From a virus, in the IMG/VR virus record IMGVR_UViG_3300042295_000291, positions 1 to 44,363 of that record: 44,363 nt of DNA. One strand, 5' to 3'. Of the stretch, positions 9,112 to 18,657 are shown one piece after another. Made by a program: the position numbers and the translations under genes. The notes beneath the pieces are model-generated. The model saw only the letters and a list, made by a program, of their open reading frames with translations. It was not told the origin of the DNA and made no database searches. Each line of letters begins with the position of its first letter. Position 1 is the first letter of the stretch.

Positions 9112-9837
9112 ATGAGCGACGTAGATACCAGTTCATACGAATGGATGTTTGGGTCTCCAGACAATTGGAATACTTCAGTCTCTGACGCAGATGTAGCGGC
9201 GGCCATGGGCTACGACATCGGCGCCCCATCGTCGTATTTTCTTCCGTCGTCCGGAGCTAACGCTGATAGCAGTGGGCTCGCGGGTCTCTTCAGCGCTGCC
9301 CTTGGTGGTGCCAAAACCCTCGGTACATCTCTGCTGACGACGCCGCGTGGTATTGCGACGCTGTTGGCGATGATCTATGGTGCACGCAACACGAGACCTG
9401 ACAGCGGAGGCATCAACCTGAACCTCTCCCCGTCCAAGGTCACACGCACCATCGTCCCGGGCAAGTACGGCCCCGTTGCGAAGACCTCGTTCGCCGCTGA
9501 TGGTGGACTCATGCAGGCATACGCTGCCGGTGGCATGGTCACTGGTACGCCGCAACGCCCCCTGCCCATGGAGGACGGAGGCTTCGTCATGACGAAGAAG
9601 GCTGTAGATGGTGCAGGCGGGCCGCAGGGCCTCGCGCAAATGCTGCCTGGGGCCAAAATGATCCACGGCCCAGGTGATGGGTCTGGTCGAGATGACCGTG
9701 TCCATGCCAGAATCGGTAACACGACTCCGGCCAGGGTTTCCAGCGGCGAAGCCTACGTTCCGAAAGCAGTTGTTGATGAAGCAGGTGGGGCCAAGACGCT
9801 CTATGCCATGATGAACCGGCTTCAAAGGAGCGCATGA
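9112..9837 (+). CDS. Virion-associated protein with Gly-rich C-terminal motif
   Basis: 241 residues from the ATG at 9112 (GGAG six bases upstream); the ATG at 9094 lies inside the previous gene without an RBS. The C-terminal half carries 'GGLMQAYAAGGMVTG' followed by 'GPGDGSGRDDRVHARIG' and 'ARVSSGEAYVPKAVVDEAGG'. This matches a short sequence style found at the ends of many phage tail and internal virion proteins ('G.GDG.SD.I.A.LS.GEYV.P'). Its function is not known. It overlaps the next gene by 4 bases (ATGA). Confidence 0.55.
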   Translation: MSDVDTSSYEWMFGSPDNWNTSVSDADVAAAMGYDIGAPSSYFLPSSGANADSSGLAGLFSAALGGAKTLGTSLLTTPRGIATLLAMIYGARNTRPDSGGINLNLSPSKVTRTIVPGKYGPVAKTSFAADGGLMQAYAAGGMVTGTPQRPLPMEDGGFVMTKKAVDGAGGPQGLAQMLPGAKMIHGPGDGSGRDDRVHARIGNTTPARVSSGEAYVPKAVVDEAGGAKTLYAMMNRLQRSA

Positions 9838-10664
9838 TGAACACCAATGTGAGCCCAACCGGCACCGTTGCCCCCGGCTTTGAGGGCTACCTCACGGACA
9901 TGCTCAATCGTTCGTGGGGGTTGGCGCAGCAAGAGTACACGCCCTACACCGGGCGGCGGTTTGCCTACGAGACGCCTGAAGGTGCACCGGGCTACTCCCC
10001 GCTGGAGGAGGAGGCATTTACCAGCCTGGGCGGTATCGGCTCGTATCAGCCGGGGCAGTTCAACACGGGCCTTGGTCCGGTCGGGTCCGTTCAGGACTAC
10101 ATGAACCCGTACCTGCAGAATGTCGTTGACATCCAGGCCCGGGAAGCCCGTAGGACCGCTGACATCAGCCGCAACACCGAGCAGGCTCGCCTTGCCCAGG
10201 CCGGTGCCTACGGCGGCAGCAGGCAGGCCATCATGGAAGCCGAGCGCCAGCGCAACCTGGGAACCCAGATCGGGGACATTCAGGCCAAGGGGCTCATGGC
10301 TGCGTATGAGCAGGCTCAGAAGCAGCGCCTCGGAGAGGCGACCCTCGGGCTTGAAGGTCAACGTCTGGGCGAAGCCTCGCGGCAGTTCGGTGCTGGCCAG
10401 GACCTGAAGACCATCGCGGATCAGATGAAGGCTGGTACGCTTCAGCGTGGCATCGCGCAAGAACCTCTGGACTTTGGCTACAAGGAGTGGTCCGAGTCCA
10501 TGAACTACCCGTACAAGCAGCTTGGCTTCATGCGCGACATCGTCAGCGGCATGCCTATCAATTCGCAGCCCTATCAGCCAGGGACGTCGTCATTTGGCTC
10601 TGCTATCCAAGGCGGGCTGTTTGCGAATAGCATCTACGACATGATGTTTGGGAAGAAGTCATGA
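9834..10664 (+). CDS. Helical virion protein of the ejection module
   Basis: 276 residues starting MMNTN; the first ATG overlaps the previous stop and AAGGAG lies just upstream. It has an N-terminal 'FEGYLTDMLNRSWGLAQQEYTPYTGRRFA' segment, then a long Gln/Ala/Arg-rich helical part with regular seven-residue hydrophobic spacing (about 90-190, 'ARRTADISRNTEQARLAQAG'), ending 'YPYKQLGFMRDIVSGMPINS'. This is a recurring protein type in environmental phages, located next to ejection or internal virion genes. A rod-like internal protein is plausible; no enzymatic motif is seen. Its stop overlaps the next start (ATGA). Confidence 0.55.
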   Translation: MMNTNVSPTGTVAPGFEGYLTDMLNRSWGLAQQEYTPYTGRRFAYETPEGAPGYSPLEEEAFTSLGGIGSYQPGQFNTGLGPVGSVQDYMNPYLQNVVDIQAREARRTADISRNTEQARLAQAGAYGGSRQAIMEAERQRNLGTQIGDIQAKGLMAAYEQAQKQRLGEATLGLEGQRLGEASRQFGAGQDLKTIADQMKAGTLQRGIAQEPLDFGYKEWSESMNYPYKQLGFMRDIVSGMPINSQPYQPGTSSFGSAIQGGLFANSIYDMMFGKKS

Positions 10665-12265
10665 TGTTCAATCCTGGGCAGTCTCAGTCTGGTGGGCTTG
10701 GCAGTGCGCTGGCCCAGGGGTCCGGCGTGCCGGATGATCAGTTTGCGCGTTTGGCTACGCAGTCCATGCAGCAGACCGGCGTGACGCCGATTGCCATGCT
10801 TGCGGATCTGGCTCGGAGGATCACGGCCAAGAAGAACGCAATGATGAACCAAGGGCTCCAGGCAGGTGCCCAGATGGCCCGCAAGCCTGCGACTCTCAAG
10901 GACGAGATCGACCAAGAAGCTCTGGCTCTAGGGATCGGGTCTCAGCCGTATGGCTACGCCGGGGGCGGACTTGTCGCGTTCCAAGATGGTGGTGAGCCAA
11001 AGGAAGAGCCTCTGACCATAGAGGACCTTCTTGCTGCGAATCTGGAGGATATCCAAGCAGATGAGTTCGCTGGGTTTACCCCGGACTCAATCGTATCGGT
11101 GACGGATCAACTTAGAGTAGAAGACGTACCTAGGCTCAATAGAATTAGAGAACTGGAAAGGCAGATTACAGAGCTTCAACAACGAAGCCCAAGCAACGCT
11201 CGACTGCCAGGGCTGATCACAGAGTTGAATGCACTAAAGGCAAGCGCTGCGCCCGCTGCCGCTGCTCCTGCCGCCGCTCGTCCCTCCGCTGCTCCTGCCG
11301 CTGCTCCTGCCGCTGCTCCTGCCGCTGCTCCTGCCGCTGCTCCTGCCGCTGCTCCTGCCGCTGCTCCTGCCGCTGCTCCTGCCGCTGCCGTTGCTCGTCC
11401 TCCCGCTGCTCGTCCTCCCGCTGCTACTCCCCCTGCCGGTGCACCTACCGTCCCGGCTGGTATCCCGGCTGACATCGCGGAGTACACGAAAGTCGCTAAT
11501 GCGGGGATCACTGGCATGGAAGGTAGGGGCGGAGTGACCCCTGGGGAACTGCAGCTTCGTGAAGCGCTGATTGCTGCGCAGCAAGCGGAGCGTCAGCAGC
11601 CTGTGGAGTACAAGGAGCCTGAAGGGCTGACCACTCGGGAGATGCTCCAGCTTGCGTCCTTCGACCCCACAAAGGGCCGGTGGATGGGTAGCCTTGCAGA
11701 AAAGGCCGCTGGTGTCATGAGTGCTCGGGAAGCCAAAGCGGAAGAAGCCAAGAAACTCAACCGTGAGATCGACGCTGCAAACCGCAAGCTCAACACGGCC
11801 TTGGCGCAACAGCGTCTGGCGTACTCTGTCGGGGATAGACAAACTCGGGAAGCTGCAGATCAGGCGGTCCTCAACGCCAGGATCGCACTGCGGGAGAAGG
11901 TCGTGCAGTTTGGCATCCAGGCAAGCGACGCCGAATCGAGGCGAATTTCGGCGGAGGCGGCTAGAGCCGCTGCAAACCGAGCGACGAGTAATGACGGAAC
12001 TAATCAGCAGCGCTTGGCAATCCAAAGAATGAAGGCGGATCCTGGCTACAAGGGGGTACAGGAGGCTTTGCTTAACGCGCAAAAAGCCGCCGCTGCAGCC
12101 CCAACCAACACTGCCCTACAAGAAAAACTTCGGAAAGCTCAGGCGGACGCAATTACTTTGATGCGCAGGTATGGAGTAGATCGCGGGGAGGATCCTGATC
12201 TTTCTACTGGCACTGAAACGGCACCTATTGATCGTTCAGGCTGGAAAGTCCAAGAAGTCAAGTAG
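10661..12265 (+). CDS. Internal virion protein with Ala-Pro hinge
   Basis: 534 residues; ATG at 10661 overlaps the previous stop, with GGGAAG upstream (a second ATG follows at once). Residues 1-110 include 'YGYAGGGLVAFQDGGEP', a Gly-rich motif common in proteins of this module. Residues about 190-265 form a low-complexity hinge of AAPA units. Residues 330-500 are strongly helical and Ala/Arg/Glu-rich with coiled-coil character ('KLNREIDAANRKLNTALAQQ'). It probably forms an extended internal or ejected protein; the molecular activity is unknown. It precedes the giant polyvalent gene by 5 bases. Confidence 0.55.
   Translation: MMFNPGQSQSGGLGSALAQGSGVPDDQFARLATQSMQQTGVTPIAMLADLARRITAKKNAMMNQGLQAGAQMARKPATLKDEIDQEALALGIGSQPYGYAGGGLVAFQDGGEPKEEPLTIEDLLAANLEDIQADEFAGFTPDSIVSVTDQLRVEDVPRLNRIRELERQITELQQRSPSNARLPGLITELNALKASAAPAAAAPAAARPSAAPAAAPAAAPAAAPAAAPAAAPAAAPAAAPAAAVARPPAARPPAATPPAGAPTVPAGIPADIAEYTKVANAGITGMEGRGGVTPGELQLREALIAAQQAERQQPVEYKEPEGLTTREMLQLASFDPTKGRWMGSLAEKAAGVMSAREAKAEEAKKLNREIDAANRKLNTALAQQRLAYSVGDRQTREAADQAVLNARIALREKVVQFGIQASDAESRRISAEAARAAANRATSNDGTNQQRLAIQRMKADPGYKGVQEALLNAQKAAAAAPTNTALQEKLRKAQADAITLMRRYGVDRGEDPDLSTGTETAPIDRSGWKVQEVK
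11288..11383 (+). repeat. Eight perfect 12-bp repeats encoding AAPA
   Basis: The unit gctgctcctgcc is repeated eight times without a single change and is flanked by imperfect copies on both sides. It encodes an (Ala-Ala-Pro-Ala)n hinge. Absence of synonymous changes implies recent slippage or expansion. Confidence 0.95.
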
Positions 12266-12270
12266 TACTC

Positions 12271-15200
12271 ATGACAACCTACCAAGTCACCGCACCGAAC
12301 GGCAAAACCTACCATGTCGAAGGCCCGCCTGGAGCGAGCCAGGAGGAAGTCATCCGTGCGGTGTTGGCGCTAAAACCGGAAGCTGGTGCACGGCCCCCGG
12401 AACCTACGTTCTTTGGTCAGGTTGGTGAAGCCTTCAAGGGTCTGGTCCCCGGTGCTGTCGGTCTAGTCGAAAGCGCTGCTATTGGTGCCTCTGCTCTTCT
12501 GCCAGAGGAGCAAGAACGCGCCGCTCGTGAAGCTATCGCCAGGATAGCTGGTGCCGCCAAGGCGCCCTTCGCCCCGGCCCCGGGGTACGAAGGAACTGTC
12601 GGACGCAAGATCGGTGAGGCTGTAGGTTCCACAGGACCGTTCCTGGCTGCAGGCCCCCTTGGGTTGGCTGGTCGTATCGGCGCTACCGCGTTGGGCGTTG
12701 GTGCCGGTGCAGGCGAAGCGCGGACCCGGGCCGAGACGGAGGGAGCTACCGCTGAGCAGCGGGGCACGGCCACCGCTCTGGGCACCATCCCTGGCGCCTT
12801 GGAGATCTTCGCGCCGTTCAGGATCCTGTCCCGCATCCCCGAAGGGGAAGTGCTCACCGCAACGGCCAGGGTCAAGCGTGCGTTCGTTGCTGGCGGCGAA
12901 GAAGCTGCGCAGGAAGCCGCCTCGGGCCTTGCGCAGAACCTGATTGCTCGGGGGGTGTACAAGCCTGAGCAGGCTCTGATTGAAGGGCTTGGTGAACAAG
13001 CCGCCTATGGGGGTGCTACCGGTGCCATCGTACAGGGGCTGATGGACCTTGCCTTGGGACGTCGCGCCCGGGGTGCGGGTGCTGAGCCTTCCACCGGTGA
13101 GCTCGCCCCCATTGATGTCCGCCGTCAGGAAGCTGCCAAGGCTGAGGCCGAGAAAGCCGCCAAGACCGCCCCTGCGCAGCCCACAACAGCACCGCCGCCC
13201 CCTGAAGCTGCCCCCGGCGAAGCTGCCCCCTCCACCGTGCTCGACGACGCTGCTGTTCGGGCGTTGGGGTTTGCCCCTGGCAAAGGGAAGCGGAAGACCT
13301 TCTACGACAAGCTCGTCAACAAGGACCTGAGCAATCCGAAAGACGTCGAAACTGTCCGCAGTATCCTGGAGAACTTTGTAGAGAAAGCTCGCAACCAAGG
13401 GCCGGAACTCAAGGGCGCAGCGCTCAAGGCGGCGCAGTTCTTGGAGACGTTGCCAGCCAAGGAAACGCCGAAACCTACAGAAGCACCCAAGCCCCCCGCT
13501 GCTGTAGTACTTCCTACCGCCACGCAAGCGACTACACCTACGGTGGAGGAAGCCGCCCCGCAAGAACCTACAGTTACCATTGAGCCCCCTGTTCGCCCTG
13601 GGTTCATTAGGGTGTATCACAGTGGTTCTAGGGGGGAAGGAGATTCTGGTAGGTGGGTAAGCACACAACGCTCTTACGCTTCTAATTACAGGCCAGACCT
13701 GCCTCTTTTCTATACGGATATTCCTGATAGCGATCCGCGTGTAAACAACATCGACTACCCTGAGCAGGGTGTAAGACAAGGATTCACATTCAATTTTGAA
13801 CTAACACCGGAAGAAGCTACGACGCTCAGGGAAATCGAAAGAGCTACACCGAGCCTCACTGCACCCACAGTAACTACGGAGACCCCAAGTGCGTCCAATG
13901 TTCCAACTGAGCCAAAGCCAAGTGGAGCAGGCGTTCCAGTGGCTGGCGGACCCGTTGCCGTCAGCCCCGCCCAAGGAACTGGAGCCACTGAGCCAGTACG
14001 AGTGGTTCCTCCTGTCGAGGATGTTGGACAGCCTCCTGCAGGAGAAGGACAGCAACCCCCTGCAGTAGCGCCCCCGAGCGAAGCCCCTGCGCCTAAGCCC
14101 GCTGCTCCCAAGGCAGCAGAGCGTGCTACCACTGGTGTTGAGTACACCGAAGAGGATATCGACCGGGCGGTGGAAGCTGGCTTGTTCACAGAAGAACAGG
14201 CCGAGGTGTACCGTGCAGAACTGCGTGGAGAAGAAGCTCCGCAGACTGCTATGGGTTTGGCGTTTGAACGTCGTGTAGCTGATCTCAAAGCACAGATAGA
14301 CGCACTGAAGCAGAAGAATGGTAGGGCGCCTGCACCGAAGTCGAAAAACCGCGCCAAATACGACGAACTCAAGGCACAACTTGATACGCTTCTAACTTCT
14401 GAGAAAGGTGATCTCGTTGATCGTCTGGAGAAGATGGGTGCATCTGGCGTTCTGGGTGCACGCGGGGAACGGCCTGTCATCGACCTTGATGCAGTGAAGG
14501 AGAACCTTCTCAAGGCCCGTGCGGAACCGGGCATGTACCAAGCTGTGCTTGCTTACATTGGTGTGGATGCCGAAGGCAACTACCTGCCCACCACGTACTC
14601 CCGCGAGGAAGCCGCCGAACTGGCAGGAATGGAACGTAGCTCGGGTGCGAATGTGAGCCGCGTGGCCCAGGCAATGGGCATCGATGCGGAAGCAGTGAGC
14701 CGGTTCCACGCTGGTCAGACTGACATTATTGTTCGTGGCAAAAACGTGTCTGAAGCAGGCACTGGCGCTACCGATCTTAAGCCTACCCGAGGAGTGCTAT
14801 ATGAAGCTCCTAAGGGAAAGAAGAAAGCTAAAGTCGCAGACCTTCTGAAACCCGCACTTACAGAAACAGGTACGCTTAATTTTTCTGGGCTGACTGACAA
14901 GCAGGTTGCAGATATCTACGCTAGAGCTTCTAACTACGATCCTAGTAAAGGTAACAACCGCGACGTCATCAAGCAGCTAAATGAAGAGATCGCAGTACGT
15001 ACAAAGAAAGACCGCAAGTCCATGCAGTCGGCACTTGACCGTGCCTACAAATTTGTACGGAAGGAAGAGGAAGCTGCACTAGAGGAAGAGGAAACTGAGC
15101 GCGCTGAGGACGAAGCCACCGAACCTATCGTTCGTGAGGGGAAGACTGGCGCAAGAAGGTTCAAAGGGGAGGAAAAAACGTCTCTCGAAGATGAAGACGT

Positions 15201-18200
15201 TCGCTATCGCACCATCCCTCAAACCCCTCTCGTCCAAGGCGTTATCTCCGATGCCCAACTCCGCAAAATTGTTGCGGACATTGAAAAAGCGCTGGGTGGT
15301 AATCTTGACATCACCGTCCTCGATGACGTCACCGATATAGACAATAAGCAGGTTGCTGGGTCGCGTGCTGGTGCGGTAATCAGAGGCAAGATCTATCTTT
15401 TCCGTAGCGGTATCAAAGAGGGCATTGAAGGTCAGAAGACTATCTTCCATGAAGTCTTTCACAAGGGTCTAGCCAATCTGTTGTCGCCCGCTGAGTACCG
15501 GGCATTGATGACGAAGTTCTACAACCAGAGCGCAGCGATGCGTCAGGCGGCGGACGACTACCTCACTTCGGAAACCGGGAAGAAAGACACTAAGGGAATG
15601 AGCCGGGAAGAAGCTCAAGTCCTGGCAGTGGAAGAAGCGCTCGCTGAAATAGCAGAGCAGACCAAGCTCACTGGCTCCATGCTGCGGCAGCTTGGGAACT
15701 TCTTCGCCCGGTTGGCCGAGCGGATCGGTATGCCAAACCTTGCTCGTGCGATCCGCACGATGGGCCTCGGCCCACTGCAAGCCTTCATCCGTGAGGCTAT
15801 CCAGGCAGGGATTGGTTCTGGCGGAGTTGGAGTGGCAAGGTTCCGCACCGTCACCCCCCAGACCGAAGCTGCAACGGCGGGTGTCAACGCCATCGGTAAG
15901 GAGTCCAAGAAGAGCCTTGCGGATCTCCTCAGGCGCAACCCTGCGCTGGCTGCACGGATCAAAGCGACGGACTACCTTGCAGGGCTGGATGACATCTTCA
16001 CCAAGGCTTACGCAGGGAAGGTGCGCGACGCTACGGGCAACCTGAACCCCATGGTGCTGATCTCCCGGGCGCTTGACCATGGGCGTGTCAGCCTCGAAGC
16101 TATGCGTACTGGGGGCTTGAAGATCAAGGACGGGCTTGTCCAAGCTGCTGAACTGACGGTGCCTGAGGACTCGAAGGAGTTCCCGCTCGTCGCTGGCAAA
16201 ACCATCAGCTACCAGAAAGATGTCATCGAGCGTCTGGCGAAGGAAGCTGAGAAAGCTGGGACGACCTACGAGAAGTACCGCACCCAGGTGGACACCGTGC
16301 TCTACGGGCACCGCGAGTACTACCTCCGTGAGCACAACCGTGAGGTTGAAAAGCAGGCACTGGCGCTGGAAGCAGCGGGCAAAACCAAGGAAGCTGATCA
16401 GCTACGTGAAGATCAGACCATTGAGTTGCTCATCAAGGATGACGCCAAGCTGGATGCGCTTGAAGCGGAGTTCCAGAGAAACAAGGACATCCAAGAGATC
16501 TCCCAGACCCTGGATGCAATCCGCTTCAACAATCTGGATGTGCTGGTCGAAACCAACCGTCTGTCGCCTGAGAAAGCCCAGGAGTACAAGGACAACATCG
16601 GCTACATCCCGTTCAAGCGGATTGTTGAATACGAAGCAGGATTCGACACTGCTAGGGGCGGCAACCGTGGTATTGCTGCACTGAAGAACATTCGGAATCT
16701 GGAAGGTAGCAGCCGCGAATCGCTGTCCGTCATCGAGAACTTCGCGGGGTTCATGGACTGGTCAACCCGCGAAGCCATGCTCAACAATGCTTCCCTGTCC
16801 GCGTTGAAGGACATGGAACTGCTGAAGCTCGCCAAGAAGGGGGCCAACAACGAAGTCGGCGCTACCGGTGCAAACGTCAAGGTGTACGACAAAGGGGAGA
16901 AGGTCGAGTACTACGTCCCTGATCCGGCGCATGTAATCGCGTTCACTTTCCAGCCACCGGAACTGTCGTCTGTCTTCAAAAAGATGCAGACTGCTTCCAA
17001 CATCCTGCGTGCTGGTGTCACCTCGATGCCACCGTTCGCAGTCAAGCAGATCTTTGACGACATCGCACGGGCCTACGCCTATTCCGGGGTGAAGAACCCC
17101 ATACAACTGACGGCTCGTATCCTTACCAGTTTCCCTGCGAACTGGTACCGCGAAGCGTTCGGTAAGAAACAGAATGCCACCGTCCGGGAGATGGCGAAGC
17201 TCGGTATCTTCGGCACGTTCGATTTCACCAAAGGTGGGAACCTTCGGGACATCCTGCAAGAAGCTGGGGCCGAGGGCAAGTCTGTTGGCAAAACCATCAT
17301 GCGATTCATGGAGGCCGGTGCCAAGGCTTCTGACGTTTCTGTGCGCCAAGCTATCTATGAACAGGTGCTGAAAGAAACTGGAGATGCTGCAGCGGCAGAG
17401 TCTCGTGCCCGAGAGATCATCAATTTCTCCAGGCGGGGTTCAGCTAACTTCATGAACACGATGATTGCCATCGTGCCGTTCTTCAACGCATACGCCCGAG
17501 GTATGGACAAGCTGGCAGTGGCCGCTGCGGGCAAAGCTGTTGGACAATCGGTAGGACAAGCTAGAGCGATGTTCTACAAGCGTATGGGCGTGATGACAGC
17601 CATGGGGCTTGCTTACGCCCTGATGATGTCTGATGACGACGAGTACAACGCACTGCCTGACCATGTGCGGGACACGAACTGGATCCTCCCTTATGGTAAG
17701 GATCTTGGTTTTACTCCAGCGATCCCCATTCCTGCCGAACTCGCATTCTTCTTCAAAGCTATCCCTGAGCGTGTAGTTCGCTACTACAAACTGCAAGGGA
17801 CAGATGAAGAGAAAGCAGCTATCGAGGTCGTGGGTAATTTGCTGAAGCGTGGGGTGGACGTGTTTTCGTCCCCCAACGTCACGCCGCAGTTGCTTCGTCC
17901 GTTCGTCGAGAACATCACGAACTACTCGTGGTTCCTCGGTCGCCCGCTTGAGTCGCAGGGCCAGCTTGCACTGGACCCCTTCCAGCGCTTCGGCACCGGC
18001 ACGTCCGACACCGCAAAAGAAGCGGCCAAGAAGCTCGAAGATCTGTACCAGACAACTGGTGTGGAACTGTTCCGCGTTTCTCCAATCAAGATTGAGAACG
18101 CTATACGTGGCATCTTCGGTACTACGGCGGGTGTAGCGCTGGCTATGACAGACGCGTTCATTAACCCCACGCGAACTGACCGCCCCCTGCACCAAATGCT

Positions 18201-18579
18201 CGCTGCCCAACTCACAGGTGCGTCGGCTGTGATGAAGGACCCTGTCGGTACGAGGTACCTTGACGAGGTTTACGATCTGGAAAAGGATGTCAACCGCGTC
18301 AACTCAACGTATAACCGTATGTTGGAGCGTGAGCCTGAGAACGCTGACGAGTACCTGCGTAAGAACGTAGGCTTGTTCTCCATCCGCCCTGCAGTGTCGT
18401 CCTTGATGAAGACAATCAAGGAACTCAACGACGAAGCTGCTTTGGTTGACCGTACTACGGAGATCGATGAGGGAGAGCGCCGCATGCTGATCAATCAGCT
18501 ACGTGCTCAACAGAACGAGATCGCGCAGCAGGTAGGGATGCTGCGTACCCAGGCCCGGAAGATCCAACAGGGGCTATAA
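12271..18579 (+). CDS. Giant polyvalent ejection protein: zincin and LPD38-like domains
   Basis: 2102 residues, the largest gene. It opens 'MTTYQVTAPNGKTYHVEGP', a short N-terminal module common in phage polyvalent proteins. Residues 40-260 are Gly/Ala-rich helices likely to meet membrane. Residues about 441-530 ('IRVYHSGSRGEG', 'WVSTQRSYASNY', 'LFYTDIPDSDPRV') resemble ADP-ribosyltransferase-fold domains of phage polyvalent proteins (tentative). Residues 660-715 form a coiled coil. HEVFH at 1060-1064 is a zinc-peptidase HExxH motif, with 'VEEALAEIAE' (1120-1129) offering a third ligand. From about 1567 to the end ('ASNILRAGVTSMPPFAVKQIFDD', 'NFSRRGSANFMNTMIAIVPFFNAY', 'SPIKIENAIRGIFG') the pattern matches LPD38. 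Such proteins are packaged and injected with the DNA. GC content falls to about 40-53% over 13620-13800, against about 70% in the line I counted at 12540. The start is ATG 12271 with a weak RBS. Confidence 0.8.
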   Translation: MTTYQVTAPNGKTYHVEGPPGASQEEVIRAVLALKPEAGARPPEPTFFGQVGEAFKGLVPGAVGLVESAAIGASALLPEEQERAAREAIARIAGAAKAPFAPAPGYEGTVGRKIGEAVGSTGPFLAAGPLGLAGRIGATALGVGAGAGEARTRAETEGATAEQRGTATALGTIPGALEIFAPFRILSRIPEGEVLTATARVKRAFVAGGEEAAQEAASGLAQNLIARGVYKPEQALIEGLGEQAAYGGATGAIVQGLMDLALGRRARGAGAEPSTGELAPIDVRRQEAAKAEAEKAAKTAPAQPTTAPPPPEAAPGEAAPSTVLDDAAVRALGFAPGKGKRKTFYDKLVNKDLSNPKDVETVRSILENFVEKARNQGPELKGAALKAAQFLETLPAKETPKPTEAPKPPAAVVLPTATQATTPTVEEAAPQEPTVTIEPPVRPGFIRVYHSGSRGEGDSGRWVSTQRSYASNYRPDLPLFYTDIPDSDPRVNNIDYPEQGVRQGFTFNFELTPEEATTLREIERATPSLTAPTVTTETPSASNVPTEPKPSGAGVPVAGGPVAVSPAQGTGATEPVRVVPPVEDVGQPPAGEGQQPPAVAPPSEAPAPKPAAPKAAERATTGVEYTEEDIDRAVEAGLFTEEQAEVYRAELRGEEAPQTAMGLAFERRVADLKAQIDALKQKNGRAPAPKSKNRAKYDELKAQLDTLLTSEKGDLVDRLEKMGASGVLGARGERPVIDLDAVKENLLKARAEPGMYQAVLAYIGVDAEGNYLPTTYSREEAAELAGMERSSGANVSRVAQAMGIDAEAVSRFHAGQTDIIVRGKNVSEAGTGATDLKPTRGVLYEAPKGKKKAKVADLLKPALTETGTLNFSGLTDKQVADIYARASNYDPSKGNNRDVIKQLNEEIAVRTKKDRKSMQSALDRAYKFVRKEEEAALEEEETERAEDEATEPIVREGKTGARRFKGEEKTSLEDEDVRYRTIPQTPLVQGVISDAQLRKIVADIEKALGGNLDITVLDDVTDIDNKQVAGSRAGAVIRGKIYLFRSGIKEGIEGQKTIFHEVFHKGLANLLSPAEYRALMTKFYNQSAAMRQAADDYLTSETGKKDTKGMSREEAQVLAVEEALAEIAEQTKLTGSMLRQLGNFFARLAERIGMPNLARAIRTMGLGPLQAFIREAIQAGIGSGGVGVARFRTVTPQTEAATAGVNAIGKESKKSLADLLRRNPALAARIKATDYLAGLDDIFTKAYAGKVRDATGNLNPMVLISRALDHGRVSLEAMRTGGLKIKDGLVQAAELTVPEDSKEFPLVAGKTISYQKDVIERLAKEAEKAGTTYEKYRTQVDTVLYGHREYYLREHNREVEKQALALEAAGKTKEADQLREDQTIELLIKDDAKLDALEAEFQRNKDIQEISQTLDAIRFNNLDVLVETNRLSPEKAQEYKDNIGYIPFKRIVEYEAGFDTARGGNRGIAALKNIRNLEGSSRESLSVIENFAGFMDWSTREAMLNNASLSALKDMELLKLAKKGANNEVGATGANVKVYDKGEKVEYYVPDPAHVIAFTFQPPELSSVFKKMQTASNILRAGVTSMPPFAVKQIFDDIARAYAYSGVKNPIQLTARILTSFPANWYREAFGKKQNATVREMAKLGIFGTFDFTKGGNLRDILQEAGAEGKSVGKTIMRFMEAGAKASDVSVRQAIYEQVLKETGDAAAAESRAREIINFSRRGSANFMNTMIAIVPFFNAYARGMDKLAVAAAGKAVGQSVGQARAMFYKRMGVMTAMGLAYALMMSDDDEYNALPDHVRDTNWILPYGKDLGFTPAIPIPAELAFFFKAIPERVVRYYKLQGTDEEKAAIEVVGNLLKRGVDVFSSPNVTPQLLRPFVENITNYSWFLGRPLESQGQLALDPFQRFGTGTSDTAKEAAKKLEDLYQTTGVELFRVSPIKIENAIRGIFGTTAGVALAMTDAFINPTRTDRPLHQMLAAQLTGASAVMKDPVGTRYLDEVYDLEKDVNRVNSTYNRMLEREPENADEYLRKNVGLFSIRPAVSSLMKTIKELNDEAALVDRTTEIDEGERRMLINQLRAQQNEIAQQVGMLRTQARKIQQGL

Positions 18580-18614
18580 AAAATTGCCCCCGGGGAGCGA
18601 ACTCACCCGGGGGC
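18578..18614 (-). terminator. Intrinsic terminator of the minus-strand operon
   Basis: Read on the minus strand: arms GCCCCCGGG (18614-18606) and CCCGGGGGC (18594-18586), an 11-base loop, then AA and a run of six T (18583-18578). There is no T-run on the plus side, so it ends leftward transcription after the 79-aa gene. It overlaps the stop codon of the giant + strand gene, so the two convergent blocks meet here with almost no spacer. Confidence 0.88.
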
Positions 18615-18657
18615 CAACTAGGAGGGAGACCGACTCAGGAGCAATCGGCGGGGCGGA

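Noticed and set aside
12463-13779. Minus-strand frame of 438 codons inside the giant gene
   Set aside because: High GC leaves few stops on the reverse strand; the + strand protein has clear family features.
18586-18614. The 18.6 kb stem-loop as a bidirectional terminator
   Set aside because: Only the minus strand has a T-run after the stem; the + side continues ccaactagg.
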